Source: Roseibacillus sp.
GTDB lineage: Bacteria; Verrucomicrobiota; Verrucomicrobiia; Verrucomicrobiales; Akkermansiaceae
DNA length: 51,830 nucleotides
NCBI GenBank assembly: GCA_002686085.1
Contig: NZAC01000014.1
Span: 57,119 to 108,948, forward strand
Direction of reading: 5' to 3'
Shown: in pieces, positions 34,615 to 42,355 of the stretch
How positions within the stretch are numbered: the first letter of the stretch is position 1
Layout: every line of letters begins with the position of its first letter
Translations under genes and position numbers: made by a program
The notes under the pieces: generated by a model
The model's input: the letters and a program-made list of their open reading frames with translations, nothing else
Databases searched by the model: none
What the model was told of the DNA's origin: nothing

Positions 34615-35805
34615 TCAGAGCCACGACCAGTAGGGAGCGAGGGTTCCTTTGGGAAAAGAACCTTTTTCGGCAGGGAGCTCGATAAATCCATCCGACTCAA
34701 TCGCGGAAGCAAAGTCCCCGGAATTTGCGAGGGGGAGAGGTTCGGCAACTATGCAGGCTTCCTCCTGACTTGTTTTGACCGGGAGGCTGTAAGCAAATGC
34801 AGGCTCGAAGGAGAAGTTGGAAGAGAGAGACACTATCTGTGACGAATATCTTTGTCTTTGAGCAGCTTTGAGAAACGGGAGGACGTAGCGATGGAAGGTA
34901 ATCTGAACCGACATGGGGTTGCCCGGGAGGGCAAAAATAGAGGGAGTTCCGCCCCAGAAGGCCAGAGGCTTGCCGGGGCGCTGGGCGACCCCGTGGAAGG
35001 ATGGAGGTCCGAAAAGTTTCTCCATGACTGGTCGGACGAAGTCGTATTTACCCTTGGAGATCCCACCGCAAAGGATGAGGAGATCACAATTTCTGTGTTT
35101 CTCCACCGCAGTGAGGGTAGCCCCGGGATCGTCCGGCAAGTGCTGGTAATGGGCTAACTCGGCACCTGCTGCGGAAAGTGCAGCGTGGAGGGCTGCAGCA
35201 TTTGATTGACGAATTTCGTGGTCTGCAGGGGTTGACGTGGGGTCGACCACCTCGTCACCTGTGGTGAAAAGAGCGACGCGAGGTCGTTGCAGAACCCGCA
35301 GGGTGGTGGCGCCCACCGTGGCAGCGACTGCTGCAACGCGAGAATCAATGACGGTGTTTGGTGGAACCAGAATTTCACCAGTTTCGTAATCGCTGGCTCG
35401 ACGGTGAATGAAGCGTCCCGCTACGGCTGAACCGGCCTCGATGGTAAAGTGATGATCTTGGCGTGAGATTTGTTCGTAGGGTATAACGGTATCACAATCG
35501 GGAGGTAGACAGGCTCCCGTCATCACTTCCCAGCAGTGTCCTCGTGGAGTTTGCTGCGGCGTTGGAGCTCCAGCCGGATGGTCGCCCGCGATTGCGAGAG
35601 TCGTGTGTTCCTCCAGGTCAGAGCTTTTACAACATATGCCATCCATCATTACCCGGTCGTAGGGGGGAAGGGGTCTGTCGGCAACAAGAGGGAGCGCGAG
35701 TATTCTTCCCCTGGCCTGCTCAGGAGGGACATCTTCTTCTGCGAGTTCCGGGATGGCAGACAGTGTGATTTCTTCCGCAGCCCTGGGAGTGATGAGAGGA
35801 TTCAT
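34615..35805 (-). CDS. moeA: Molybdopterin molybdenumtransferase MoeA
   Basis: From ATG 35805 the product is 396 residues, the usual MoeA length. MoeA inserts molybdate into adenylylated molybdopterin. Visible are the PPYDRVMMDG motif in domain I, PRVALFTTGDEVV and ILCGGISKGKYDF in the MogA-like domain, and LPGNPMSVQ near residue 306, followed by the beta-barrel domain IV. The upstream extension of the frame overlaps the divergent moaA leader and is rejected. It is the first gene of the minus-strand Moco operon moeA-moaC-mobA/moaD-moaE. No mogA or moaB gene is in the window. Confidence 0.95.
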   Translation of the reverse strand: MNPLITPRAAEEITLSAIPELAEEDVPPEQARGRILALPLVADRPLPPYDRVMMDGICCKSSDLEEHTTLAIAGDHPAGAPTPQQTPRGHCWEVMTGACLPPDCDTVIPYEQISRQDHHFTIEAGSAVAGRFIHRRASDYETGEILVPPNTVIDSRVAAVAATVGATTLRVLQRPRVALFTTGDEVVDPTSTPADHEIRQSNAAALHAALSAAGAELAHYQHLPDDPGATLTAVEKHRNCDLLILCGGISKGKYDFVRPVMEKLFGPPSFHGVAQRPGKPLAFWGGTPSIFALPGNPMSVQITFHRYVLPFLKAAQRQRYSSQIVSLSSNFSFEPAFAYSLPVKTSQEEACIVAEPLPLANSGDFASAIESDGFIELPAEKGSFPKGTLAPYWSWL

Positions 35806-35818
35806 GAGGTGCCGCCAG

Positions 35819-35850
35819 TTCACAGTGAATGAACAAATACCCAAGTATTT
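35819..35850. promoter_or_regulatory. Two dyads in the moeA/moaA divergent promoter region
   Basis: Between the divergent starts (35806-35887) lie TTCACAGTGAA at 35819-35829, a palindrome around a central A, and AAATAC-CCAA-GTATTT at 35835-35850, a perfect six-base dyad. They could be operator sites or part of the overlapping promoters. They do not match the ModE box as I know it, and no regulator gene is next to them. Confidence 0.3.
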
Positions 35851-35887
35851 AGTTGCGGGATGGCGTCGCTACGCTTGGCTGGGGGGG

Positions 35888-36880
35888 ATGCCACTGGATC
35901 AGTACGATCGACCGCTGCGGGATCTGCGCATCTCCGTCACCGACCGGTGCAATTTTCGTTGCCGTTACTGTATGCCAGCGGAGGTTTTTGGCCCGGGCTA
36001 TCGCTTTCTGGCGCGGAAAGATCTTCTCACTTATGAGGAGATTGAGCATCTAGCAGCCCTCGTTGCCGGCCTCGGAGTGCGCAAATTTCGTTTGACCGGA
36101 GGAGAACCTCTCCTCCGGCAGGGGCTGGAGGAGTTAGTAATGATGCTGTCCAACCTCGAAGGCGTAGAGGATCTTGCCATGACGACTAATGGGGTTCTTC
36201 TGGAAAGCCACGCGGCGAAATTACGGCGTGCTGGGTTGCACCGGGTCACAGTCAGTCTTGATGCTTTGGACAAAGAAGTGTTCGGACAGATGAATGGAGT
36301 AGGGGCAAAGGTGGAAAGAGTTCTGCGTGGAATCGAACGAGCACGTTCTGAAGGTTTGGGAGTCAAAATCAATACGGTCGTTCAACGCGGAATCAATGAG
36401 AGTGAGATCCTGCCTCTTGTTCGCTGGGGTAGCGAGCGGGATATACCAGTTCGGTTCATTGAATACATGGATGTCGGGGAGACCAACGGTTGGCGAATGG
36501 ATCAGGTGGTGCCAAGCGCGGAGGTTTTCGAAAGGATTGCGGCAGAGTTCCCATTGAGAAAATTAGAGCCAGCTCACCGAGGAGAGGTCGCGCGTCGTCA
36601 CCAGATTGGTAAGCGGAAGGGAGAGGTTGGATTTATTTCCTCGGTCACGGAGCCATTCTGCGGTGATTGCAATCGGCTGCGTCTGTCTGCAGAGGGTAAA
36701 CTGTATACCTGTCTCTTTGCGGAGAGCGGGTTTGATGTCAGAGAGCTGATGAGAGCAGGTAGAGATAAATCTCTGCTCCTTGCCGTTCAGGGGGTTTGGG
36801 CTGATCGAAGTGATCGTTATTCAGAGCGCCGAGGGGCAGGAAAAAACCAGAAGGTAGAAATGAGTTACATAGGAGGATAA
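35888..36880 (+). CDS. moaA: GTP 3',8-cyclase MoaA (radical SAM)
   Basis: The 330-residue product matches MoaA in length and motifs. The radical SAM cluster ligands are C21, C25 and C28 (TDRCNFRCRYCMP), followed by RLTGGEPLLRQ. The C-terminal cluster motif is CGDCNRLRLSAEGKLYTC, and the chain ends in the family's conserved Gly-Gly (SYIGG). It converts GTP to 3',8-cyclo-dihydro-GTP, the substrate of MoaC. The frame opens at 35753, but ATG 35888 fits the family start and is preceded by a G-run that could act as a ribosome site. It diverges from moeA and is followed by the MOSC gene after five bases. Confidence 0.95.
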   Translation: MPLDQYDRPLRDLRISVTDRCNFRCRYCMPAEVFGPGYRFLARKDLLTYEEIEHLAALVAGLGVRKFRLTGGEPLLRQGLEELVMMLSNLEGVEDLAMTTNGVLLESHAAKLRRAGLHRVTVSLDALDKEVFGQMNGVGAKVERVLRGIERARSEGLGVKINTVVQRGINESEILPLVRWGSERDIPVRFIEYMDVGETNGWRMDQVVPSAEVFERIAAEFPLRKLEPAHRGEVARRHQIGKRKGEVGFISSVTEPFCGDCNRLRLSAEGKLYTCLFAESGFDVRELMRAGRDKSLLLAVQGVWADRSDRYSERRGAGKNQKVEMSYIGG

Positions 36881-36885
36881 GAGTT

Positions 36886-37377
36886 ATGGATTGGGAAATT
36901 GATATCATTCATTTGTTTGTGTCAGGTGGACACAACTATAAGGGGCGGCATGAAAAAGGCTCCCTCGATTACCAGATAGAGGATCCTGATGTTATCGAAT
37001 GTGTGGCGGGAAGGGGAATCCGAGGAGACCGGTATTTTGATCACAAGGAGAACTTCAAGGGGCAGATCACGTTTTTTGAATACGGCGTCTATGATGACGT
37101 GAAAAAGGCGTTCGGGCTCCCAGACCTTTCTGCCTCGGTCTTCCGAAGGAATGTTCTGGTGATGGGAGTGCCTCTGTCAGAGCTCATTGGAATGCGTTTC
37201 ACTATCGGGAGCTTGGAGTTCGAGGGGACTGAGGAGGCGGCTCCCTGTTACTGGATGAATGAGGCTGCTGCTGACGGAGTGCATGAATTTCTCAAGGGTC
37301 AGGGTGGGCTCAGGGCCCGTATTCTGAGGGGAGGATCGCTGAAGAAGGGGATGGATTCTCTTTCTCTCCTCGCCTAG
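36886..37377 (+). CDS. MOSC domain protein
   Basis: The 163-residue protein is a small stand-alone MOSC (Moco sulfurase C-terminal) domain. It has GRGIRGDRYF near 42-51, the conserved Cys121 in EEAAPCYWMN, and GLRARILRGG near the end. MOSC domains bind Moco or carry sulfur for it, so its place directly behind moaA fits a role in cofactor maturation or delivery. ATG 36886 is preceded by AGGAGG (in CATAGGAGGATAAG), which overlaps the end of moaA and supports coupled translation. It ends 11 bases before the convergent SET-domain gene. Confidence 0.85.
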   Translation: MDWEIDIIHLFVSGGHNYKGRHEKGSLDYQIEDPDVIECVAGRGIRGDRYFDHKENFKGQITFFEYGVYDDVKKAFGLPDLSASVFRRNVLVMGVPLSELIGMRFTIGSLEFEGTEEAAPCYWMNEAAADGVHEFLKGQGGLRARILRGGSLKKGMDSLSLLA

Positions 37378-37388
37378 GCCCTGTCCGG

Positions 37389-37766
37389 TTATTCCGGTGA
37401 GATCTGGCGAGCTTCCGAGTTGACGCTCTTGCCTGTGACGTAACAGGTAAAAGGGGATGCGATTTCGGTCTCAGTAGCGAGGTAATTAAAGGTTAATTCC
37501 TCTCCTTTTTCGATTTCACGGAGTGCAAAAAACTGGCGACCCTGAAGATAGAGGTTGGGGCTGAAAGAGTGATTGAGGCACACAGCATAGTCATCTACAA
37601 CATGCTGCTCTGGTGCAATTTCGATGCTCTCCCGGGTTCGCGTTGTGGAGGGTTCTCCCCGGACGACATAGACAAGCTCTCCTTTTGAAAAGGCGAAGCG
37701 AGAGTAGATAGCATTCTCTCCGTGCTCGTTTTCACTTTTTCGGAAGCAGTCACTGCGGTCACTCAC
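37389..37766 (-). CDS. Small SET-domain protein (putative lysine methyltransferase)
   Basis: The 125-residue protein has the SET core pieces: an N-terminal YSRFAFSKGELVYVV strand region, LNHSFSPN (64-71, the NHSxxPN motif) and GEELTFNYL with Tyr95, then PFTC. In SET enzymes these bind S-adenosylmethionine and place the target lysine. The post-SET Cys cluster expected after PF is mostly missing (PFTCYVTGKSVN), and the N-terminus is short, so activity is uncertain. Single-domain SET proteins of this size are scattered in bacteria, and their substrates are largely unknown. The start is GTG 37766. It is convergent with the MOSC gene and shows no link to Moco synthesis. Confidence 0.75.
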   Translation of the reverse strand: MSDRSDCFRKSENEHGENAIYSRFAFSKGELVYVVRGEPSTTRTRESIEIAPEQHVVDDYAVCLNHSFSPNLYLQGRQFFALREIEKGEELTFNYLATETEIASPFTCYVTGKSVNSEARQISPE

Positions 37767-37895
37767 CCTGCTTAACCCAATACCACGATGAACGGGTCAT
37801 GGCGAGGCGAATAGACCTCTTGCGCTGGATGATTTTTAAAGGAGATGAGACCGCAACGGTAATCAGGCCGTCATTAGCAAGCCGTGATGGGCGGT

Positions 37896-40865
37896 TTAGT
37901 TGATCTGGAGAAAACTCTCACTGAGAAGAACTGCGCGGATGAGAGACCTCAAACGATGGTTTTCGTCAGCTGTGTTTTCCACGATCTCCTCAATAGTAAG
38001 AAAGTCCGCCGGATTCAGCTCCCGGGACGTTGCATAGCGCATAAGATGGGCCGTAAAGGCCCGAGCAAAACGGCGATCCTCTTTAGCCAGTGATTCCTTG
38101 AAGCGAACCGCGCCATCAAAGGGATACTTTTTCATCAAGGTGCCGCTGGCGTCAACGGCTCGACCATTTGGATACTTATCTCTCCACCTGCCGATGATGT
38201 CATAGTTTTCAAGAGCGAAACCGAGGGGGTCAAGGCGTGAGTGACAACCGGCGCAGTCTGGATTCTCACGATGCTTGGCAAACTTCTCGCGAATCGTGAG
38301 ATTCTTGTCGGCAGCATCCTCGTTCAGAGGAGGAACATTATTGGGTGGTGGTGGGGGAGGGTCATTGAAAATTACCTCGATGACCCAGGCTCCCCGGGCA
38401 ATTGGGTGGGTGCGTTTAGGGCCTGAGGTCATGCTAAGCATTGCCGCATTGGTTATCACCCCTCCGTAACGAGGGTCATCAGCCTCCCGACGGGAGAAGG
38501 ATCTTGAACGTAGTTTACTACGAATATCATCCTCAAATATTTTCTTGGCGTCCTGCCGCGCCCGTCCCGGGTCGGTATTGGGAGGAACATTGTCGAATGA
38601 GCTTTGCGCCTGTTTGATTTCCTGAACCAGGCTATTGCGCCTGTCTCTCTGGGAGGGAGTGAGGGCCTCCGCCAGTTCCGACTCGGTGACATAAAGTCCA
38701 CCGGCAGAACCTGCGATCTCCTCAGCATTGAGAGCCCGGTTGTAGAGTCGCGCTCGTGCCAGACTGACATCAAGGTATCGGCCGCCTCCGGCAGGAAGAT
38801 GGCGCACTCCAAAAATGATGGAGCTCTTGTGCTTGGGAAAGGTGGCGAGGCTGGTGCGGAAGGGCTTGCCGTAGGGCATGCCATTTCGATAGAGGGTCAC
38901 CGAACCATCGGCTCCATAGACCATAGCGAGGTGAATCTTCTGGTCTGGTTTCATCTCGGGCGTAGAATCCGGGAAGTCCTTTGTGCGGGCGAAGCGGTTG
39001 CTGCCTGAGATCCAATGTCGTTTCTTCCGCTCCCCGAGCACGATGGTATCAAAAAAATCGCCAGGGCCCTGAACCCCCATGAATCCCCCTCCGTCCTGAT
39101 CAATATTGTGCACCATGCCCCAAACCTCGAGGGTCCTCTCTTTCAGGTCAAATGAGAGGGAAGGGCTTTGTAAGTAGGAGTTTTTTAGGACGACCATGCC
39201 TTCGCTGAAGCTGATTTTGCCGTGGCTTTTCAGGTGTAGCGATCCCACTGAATCTCGAAGGTCATTGTTGAACTCCCATGCTGCTATCGGATCAAGGTTG
39301 ACGGGTTTTCCTCCCTTGCGGCGGGCCTTCAGAAGGCGTGCTTTGACTGGGTCTACCAAAGTCTTGAGTTCCGCTTCCTTTGATTGGATTGTGGTTCTGA
39401 AGGCTGCGCGCTTTTCGTCGTTGGATTTGTTGCGAGCTACAATGGCATTAGTGTCAAAGCGGGGTGGTTTGAGATCGGAGGTATACCAAGCCTGGAGGAA
39501 TTCACTCTGATAGGAAAACCGGGGCGCAATGAGCTCAATGACAGGCCGGTCCTCAAGGAACATGGCGTCGAAAAGGAGAAGCGGTTCGAGGATCATCTGA
39601 ACGCTGGCCGGGCTGGATTTATCGACGTTAAAAAGGCGTGCCAGTTTTGGATCGGGAGTAGCGCCAAGAAGGTTTTCGAGTTGCATCCATTGCGAAGGGA
39701 AAGCGTCAAGAAAGCGCTCGATCCGGGAATCAGACATCATGCGGTTACAGGCGTTCTTGAACACGTCGAGATTGGCAAGTTCCCCGCTCTCCGCTAGTTC
39801 AAGAAGCTCGAGATCTGGACCACTGTTCCAGAGGAAGAAGGAAAGATTGCTTGCGACGACGAACAGGTCCTTCCCTGCGCTGGTTGATCCATATCGGAGA
39901 AGAAACCGGGGAGACGAGAGGACAGCGGAGGCTGCTCGTTTCATCGCGTCGGTGAAGGATAGTCCCTGTTCGATCTTTCCGAGGGTGTAGTTGGTGTAAC
40001 GCTCGAGGGTATCTACTTCGATAGCGCTTCGGAAAGCGAGGAACAGGAAGCTCTTCAACCGTTTTTGGACCTCTTCCCGCATGTCTCCTGCCTTGGGTGC
40101 ACGGAAGAAATCGTTCCATATGCCCACTGTTTGCTCATTAAAGTCCGGGCTTTCAATGATTGAGACGCTGAGACGCAGGAAGGAGTCGAGAAGGAGGGGC
40201 GACAAGGAGAGCTGATTCGCCTGATTGTCGTATCCATGGGCAGCCCGGAGGTCTTTGGGGAAGGCTTTGACCTCACGCATTCCTGCGGCAGGAGAGAGTG
40301 AGTGACAGGCAACTTCGACCTCGTTGGGCATCTTTCTGGTGTCCGGCTTGAGATAGTCGCTGTGCCGGGTCATGAGCTTCTCTGGCAGCGCAAAGAGATC
40401 CCGGTTGAGCAGGAAGAGATCACGAACAGCATTATTGTACTGGAATCTGTTGAGTCTCCTGATCTGAACATGTCGGTCTTGCGGGTTTTCTGCTGTGGCT
40501 TCGCGCAGCATCGATTTTAAGCTGGCGACAAGTTCCTCGCGTTTGGCGTCTGGAATCTCGGGTTCACTCTCGGGAGGCATATCGTAGGAATCTACAGCCT
40601 CGATCAGCTCCTTTAGCAGTTTGGGATTGGCCCGGAGGTGATTGAAGGTAGTGACCTTCTTGAGGTTAACCTTTCCCTTGGTCTTTTCGCCTCCGTGGCA
40701 CTTGATACAGTGCTCTGCGAAGAGCGGTTTGATTAGAGAGTCAAACTGAGCTCCACCGTCTGATTTTGGAGCGGCGGCTCTACTGGCCGGGTGCAACAGA
40801 AGCGTTGCGGCCAGCAATATCAAAGCAAAAGCCCTCACAGGCATAGACGCGCACGGTGTGGCCAT
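37896..40865 (-). CDS. DUF1592-type planctomycete cytochrome c protein with inserted LamG domain
   Basis: From ATG 40865 the product is 989 residues, with a signal peptide (about 1-32) and an N-terminal c-type haem segment, C53-C56-H57 in EHCIKCHGG. DUF1587 and DUF1595-like parts follow, then the DUF1592 region. The last is split by a LamG/concanavalin-like domain (about 525-722, starting IAAWEFNNDLRDSVG). DUF1588 has a second CxxCH at 871-875 (CAGCHSRLDPLGF), and a C-terminal DUF1585 closes the chain. This domain order is typical of PVC-specific exported proteins of unknown function. It starts 26 bases after the DUF1552 gene. The inserted lectin-like fold suggests a glycan-facing role, which is inference. 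Confidence 0.88.
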   Translation of the reverse strand: MATPCASMPVRAFALILLAATLLLHPASRAAAPKSDGGAQFDSLIKPLFAEHCIKCHGGEKTKGKVNLKKVTTFNHLRANPKLLKELIEAVDSYDMPPESEPEIPDAKREELVASLKSMLREATAENPQDRHVQIRRLNRFQYNNAVRDLFLLNRDLFALPEKLMTRHSDYLKPDTRKMPNEVEVACHSLSPAAGMREVKAFPKDLRAAHGYDNQANQLSLSPLLLDSFLRLSVSIIESPDFNEQTVGIWNDFFRAPKAGDMREEVQKRLKSFLFLAFRSAIEVDTLERYTNYTLGKIEQGLSFTDAMKRAASAVLSSPRFLLRYGSTSAGKDLFVVASNLSFFLWNSGPDLELLELAESGELANLDVFKNACNRMMSDSRIERFLDAFPSQWMQLENLLGATPDPKLARLFNVDKSSPASVQMILEPLLLFDAMFLEDRPVIELIAPRFSYQSEFLQAWYTSDLKPPRFDTNAIVARNKSNDEKRAAFRTTIQSKEAELKTLVDPVKARLLKARRKGGKPVNLDPIAAWEFNNDLRDSVGSLHLKSHGKISFSEGMVVLKNSYLQSPSLSFDLKERTLEVWGMVHNIDQDGGGFMGVQGPGDFFDTIVLGERKKRHWISGSNRFARTKDFPDSTPEMKPDQKIHLAMVYGADGSVTLYRNGMPYGKPFRTSLATFPKHKSSIIFGVRHLPAGGGRYLDVSLARARLYNRALNAEEIAGSAGGLYVTESELAEALTPSQRDRRNSLVQEIKQAQSSFDNVPPNTDPGRARQDAKKIFEDDIRSKLRSRSFSRREADDPRYGGVITNAAMLSMTSGPKRTHPIARGAWVIEVIFNDPPPPPPNNVPPLNEDAADKNLTIREKFAKHRENPDCAGCHSRLDPLGFALENYDIIGRWRDKYPNGRAVDASGTLMKKYPFDGAVRFKESLAKEDRRFARAFTAHLMRYATSRELNPADFLTIEEIVENTADENHRLRSLIRAVLLSESFLQIN

Positions 40866-40891
40866 AGTAAGGAGTTCTTGTGGTGCTCCCT

Positions 40892-42253
40892 TCAGGTCCA
40901 CAGGTCCGAGACCACCCCGGAGCTGTCTGCAAAGGAATTGATTTCTGCTCCCATCAACTGAGCCATGGTCAGCCACATGTTGGAGTTGAGGGTGCCACTC
41001 TTGCACTTGAGGAATCTTCCCTGCTTGATCTGGCCCTGTGCACCGCCGGCGAGAATAAACGGGAGATCATAAAACTGGTGAGTTGCGCCATCGCCAAGAG
41101 CGGCCCCGTAGGAGACGAGGGAGTTGTCGAGCATGGTGCTTCCGTCCGCCTCGCGGATCTCCTTCATGCGCCTCAACATGTAGGCATATTGCTCAAGGTG
41201 AAAGATATCGATCTTCTGAACAGCCTTCCATCCGTCTCCCTTCTGGTTATGGGTCATGTTGTGGTGTTGCACCGGTTTATCAAACACGCCCTCATACATG
41301 AGGGTCGCATCCCAGCGCTCTGGCCCGATCATGAAGGTGCTGATATTCGTCATGCCCATCTGGAAGGCTAGGAGCATCAGGTCGGTTTGCAGGCGAATGT
41401 ATTCGCCGCGGGGCAGGATTTCATCTTTCGGAATCCGGATATCCGCCTTTGCGATTCGTTCCTTCTGTTTGGCAATGCGGATTTCGACATTGCGGATCAT
41501 CTCCATGAACTCGCCCAGAGTCTCCCGGTCATCGGTGCCGAGTTTCTTCGAAAGGCTTTTGGCATCGGCAAGTAACAGAGAGGAGACATCACTGAGGTGG
41601 GACTGAAAATTATCGGCCTTGAAGAGGCGCTCGTAGAGCTTCTGAGGATCCTTGATGGAAGGAGCGATCTTGTCCGGGCCATACCACGAGATGTTATCGA
41701 AGTAGATGGGTTCCTTGGGGGCTCGAAAGCCATTGCAGCTTATCTCGAGGGTCTTGAACACGGAGGAACCTCCGACATGGTCGCCGATGACCTGATCCAG
41801 ACTGCGACCGTTGGGATAACGCCATCCTTTCTCGGTGGCCTGCTCAGGGGAGACGCTGGTGAGATAGCAGGAGGCTCCCTGCGCGTGAACGTCCTGCCCA
41901 TTCTTGAACGTCCTCTCCATACCGGTGACGAGTGTGATATCGTTCGCGTGCTCGCGCAGGGGCTGCATTGAAGAGCTGAACTCCAAAGGGTAGACCCCTG
42001 TTTTGTTTTCAACACGCTTCTGTTGCTTGGTCTTGTCCGCATTGAAGCCGCCCACGAATCCGGGAAGCTGTGCCTGCTCTTCACCAGGGAAAAAGCCGCG
42101 CCGGTTGATCCCGTTGGGAACGTAGAACATGACCATCTTCTTATCCGGCTTTTTCCTCTCCTTTAAGGACTTGGCGGAAGCCAGTGAAGGCATGAAGGGC
42201 AAAGTCAGGAGGGCTCCCTGAGTTCGTAGAAATTTCCTTCTCGAAAGGTTCAT
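40892..42253 (-). CDS. DUF1552 domain protein, Tat-exported
   Basis: The 453-residue protein begins MNLSRRKFLRTQGALLTL, a twin-arginine signal, and continues with DUF1552: MVMFYVPNGINRRGFFP, a DVHAQGASCYLT motif, RSLDQVIGDH, and in the second half AFQMGMTNISTFMIGPE and HHNMTHNQKGD. DUF1552 proteins resemble DUF1501 in size and in their habit of pairing with cytochrome-like DUF1592 proteins; their reaction is unknown. The frame is open far upstream (to 42520), but the Tat motif fixes the start at ATG 42253. It is the first gene of the pair and diverges from the sulfatase gene across 102 bases. Confidence 0.9.
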   Translation of the reverse strand: MNLSRRKFLRTQGALLTLPFMPSLASAKSLKERKKPDKKMVMFYVPNGINRRGFFPGEEQAQLPGFVGGFNADKTKQQKRVENKTGVYPLEFSSSMQPLREHANDITLVTGMERTFKNGQDVHAQGASCYLTSVSPEQATEKGWRYPNGRSLDQVIGDHVGGSSVFKTLEISCNGFRAPKEPIYFDNISWYGPDKIAPSIKDPQKLYERLFKADNFQSHLSDVSSLLLADAKSLSKKLGTDDRETLGEFMEMIRNVEIRIAKQKERIAKADIRIPKDEILPRGEYIRLQTDLMLLAFQMGMTNISTFMIGPERWDATLMYEGVFDKPVQHHNMTHNQKGDGWKAVQKIDIFHLEQYAYMLRRMKEIREADGSTMLDNSLVSYGAALGDGATHQFYDLPFILAGGAQGQIKQGRFLKCKSGTLNSNMWLTMAQLMGAEINSFADSSGVVSDLWT

Positions 42254-42355
42254 TGAACCTATGGTTTCATACCATCCGCGCTCGAAAAGCCTTATTGTCC
42301 ACGTTTTCGAATGACAAGGGCCCCCGAGCACCTGAAATCCAGCTTCTCTCTCCCC

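Noticed and set aside
35806-35887. A molybdenum-cofactor riboswitch upstream of moaA
   Set aside because: The divergent spacer is only 82 bases, shorter than that RNA class as I know it, and I see no matching fold.
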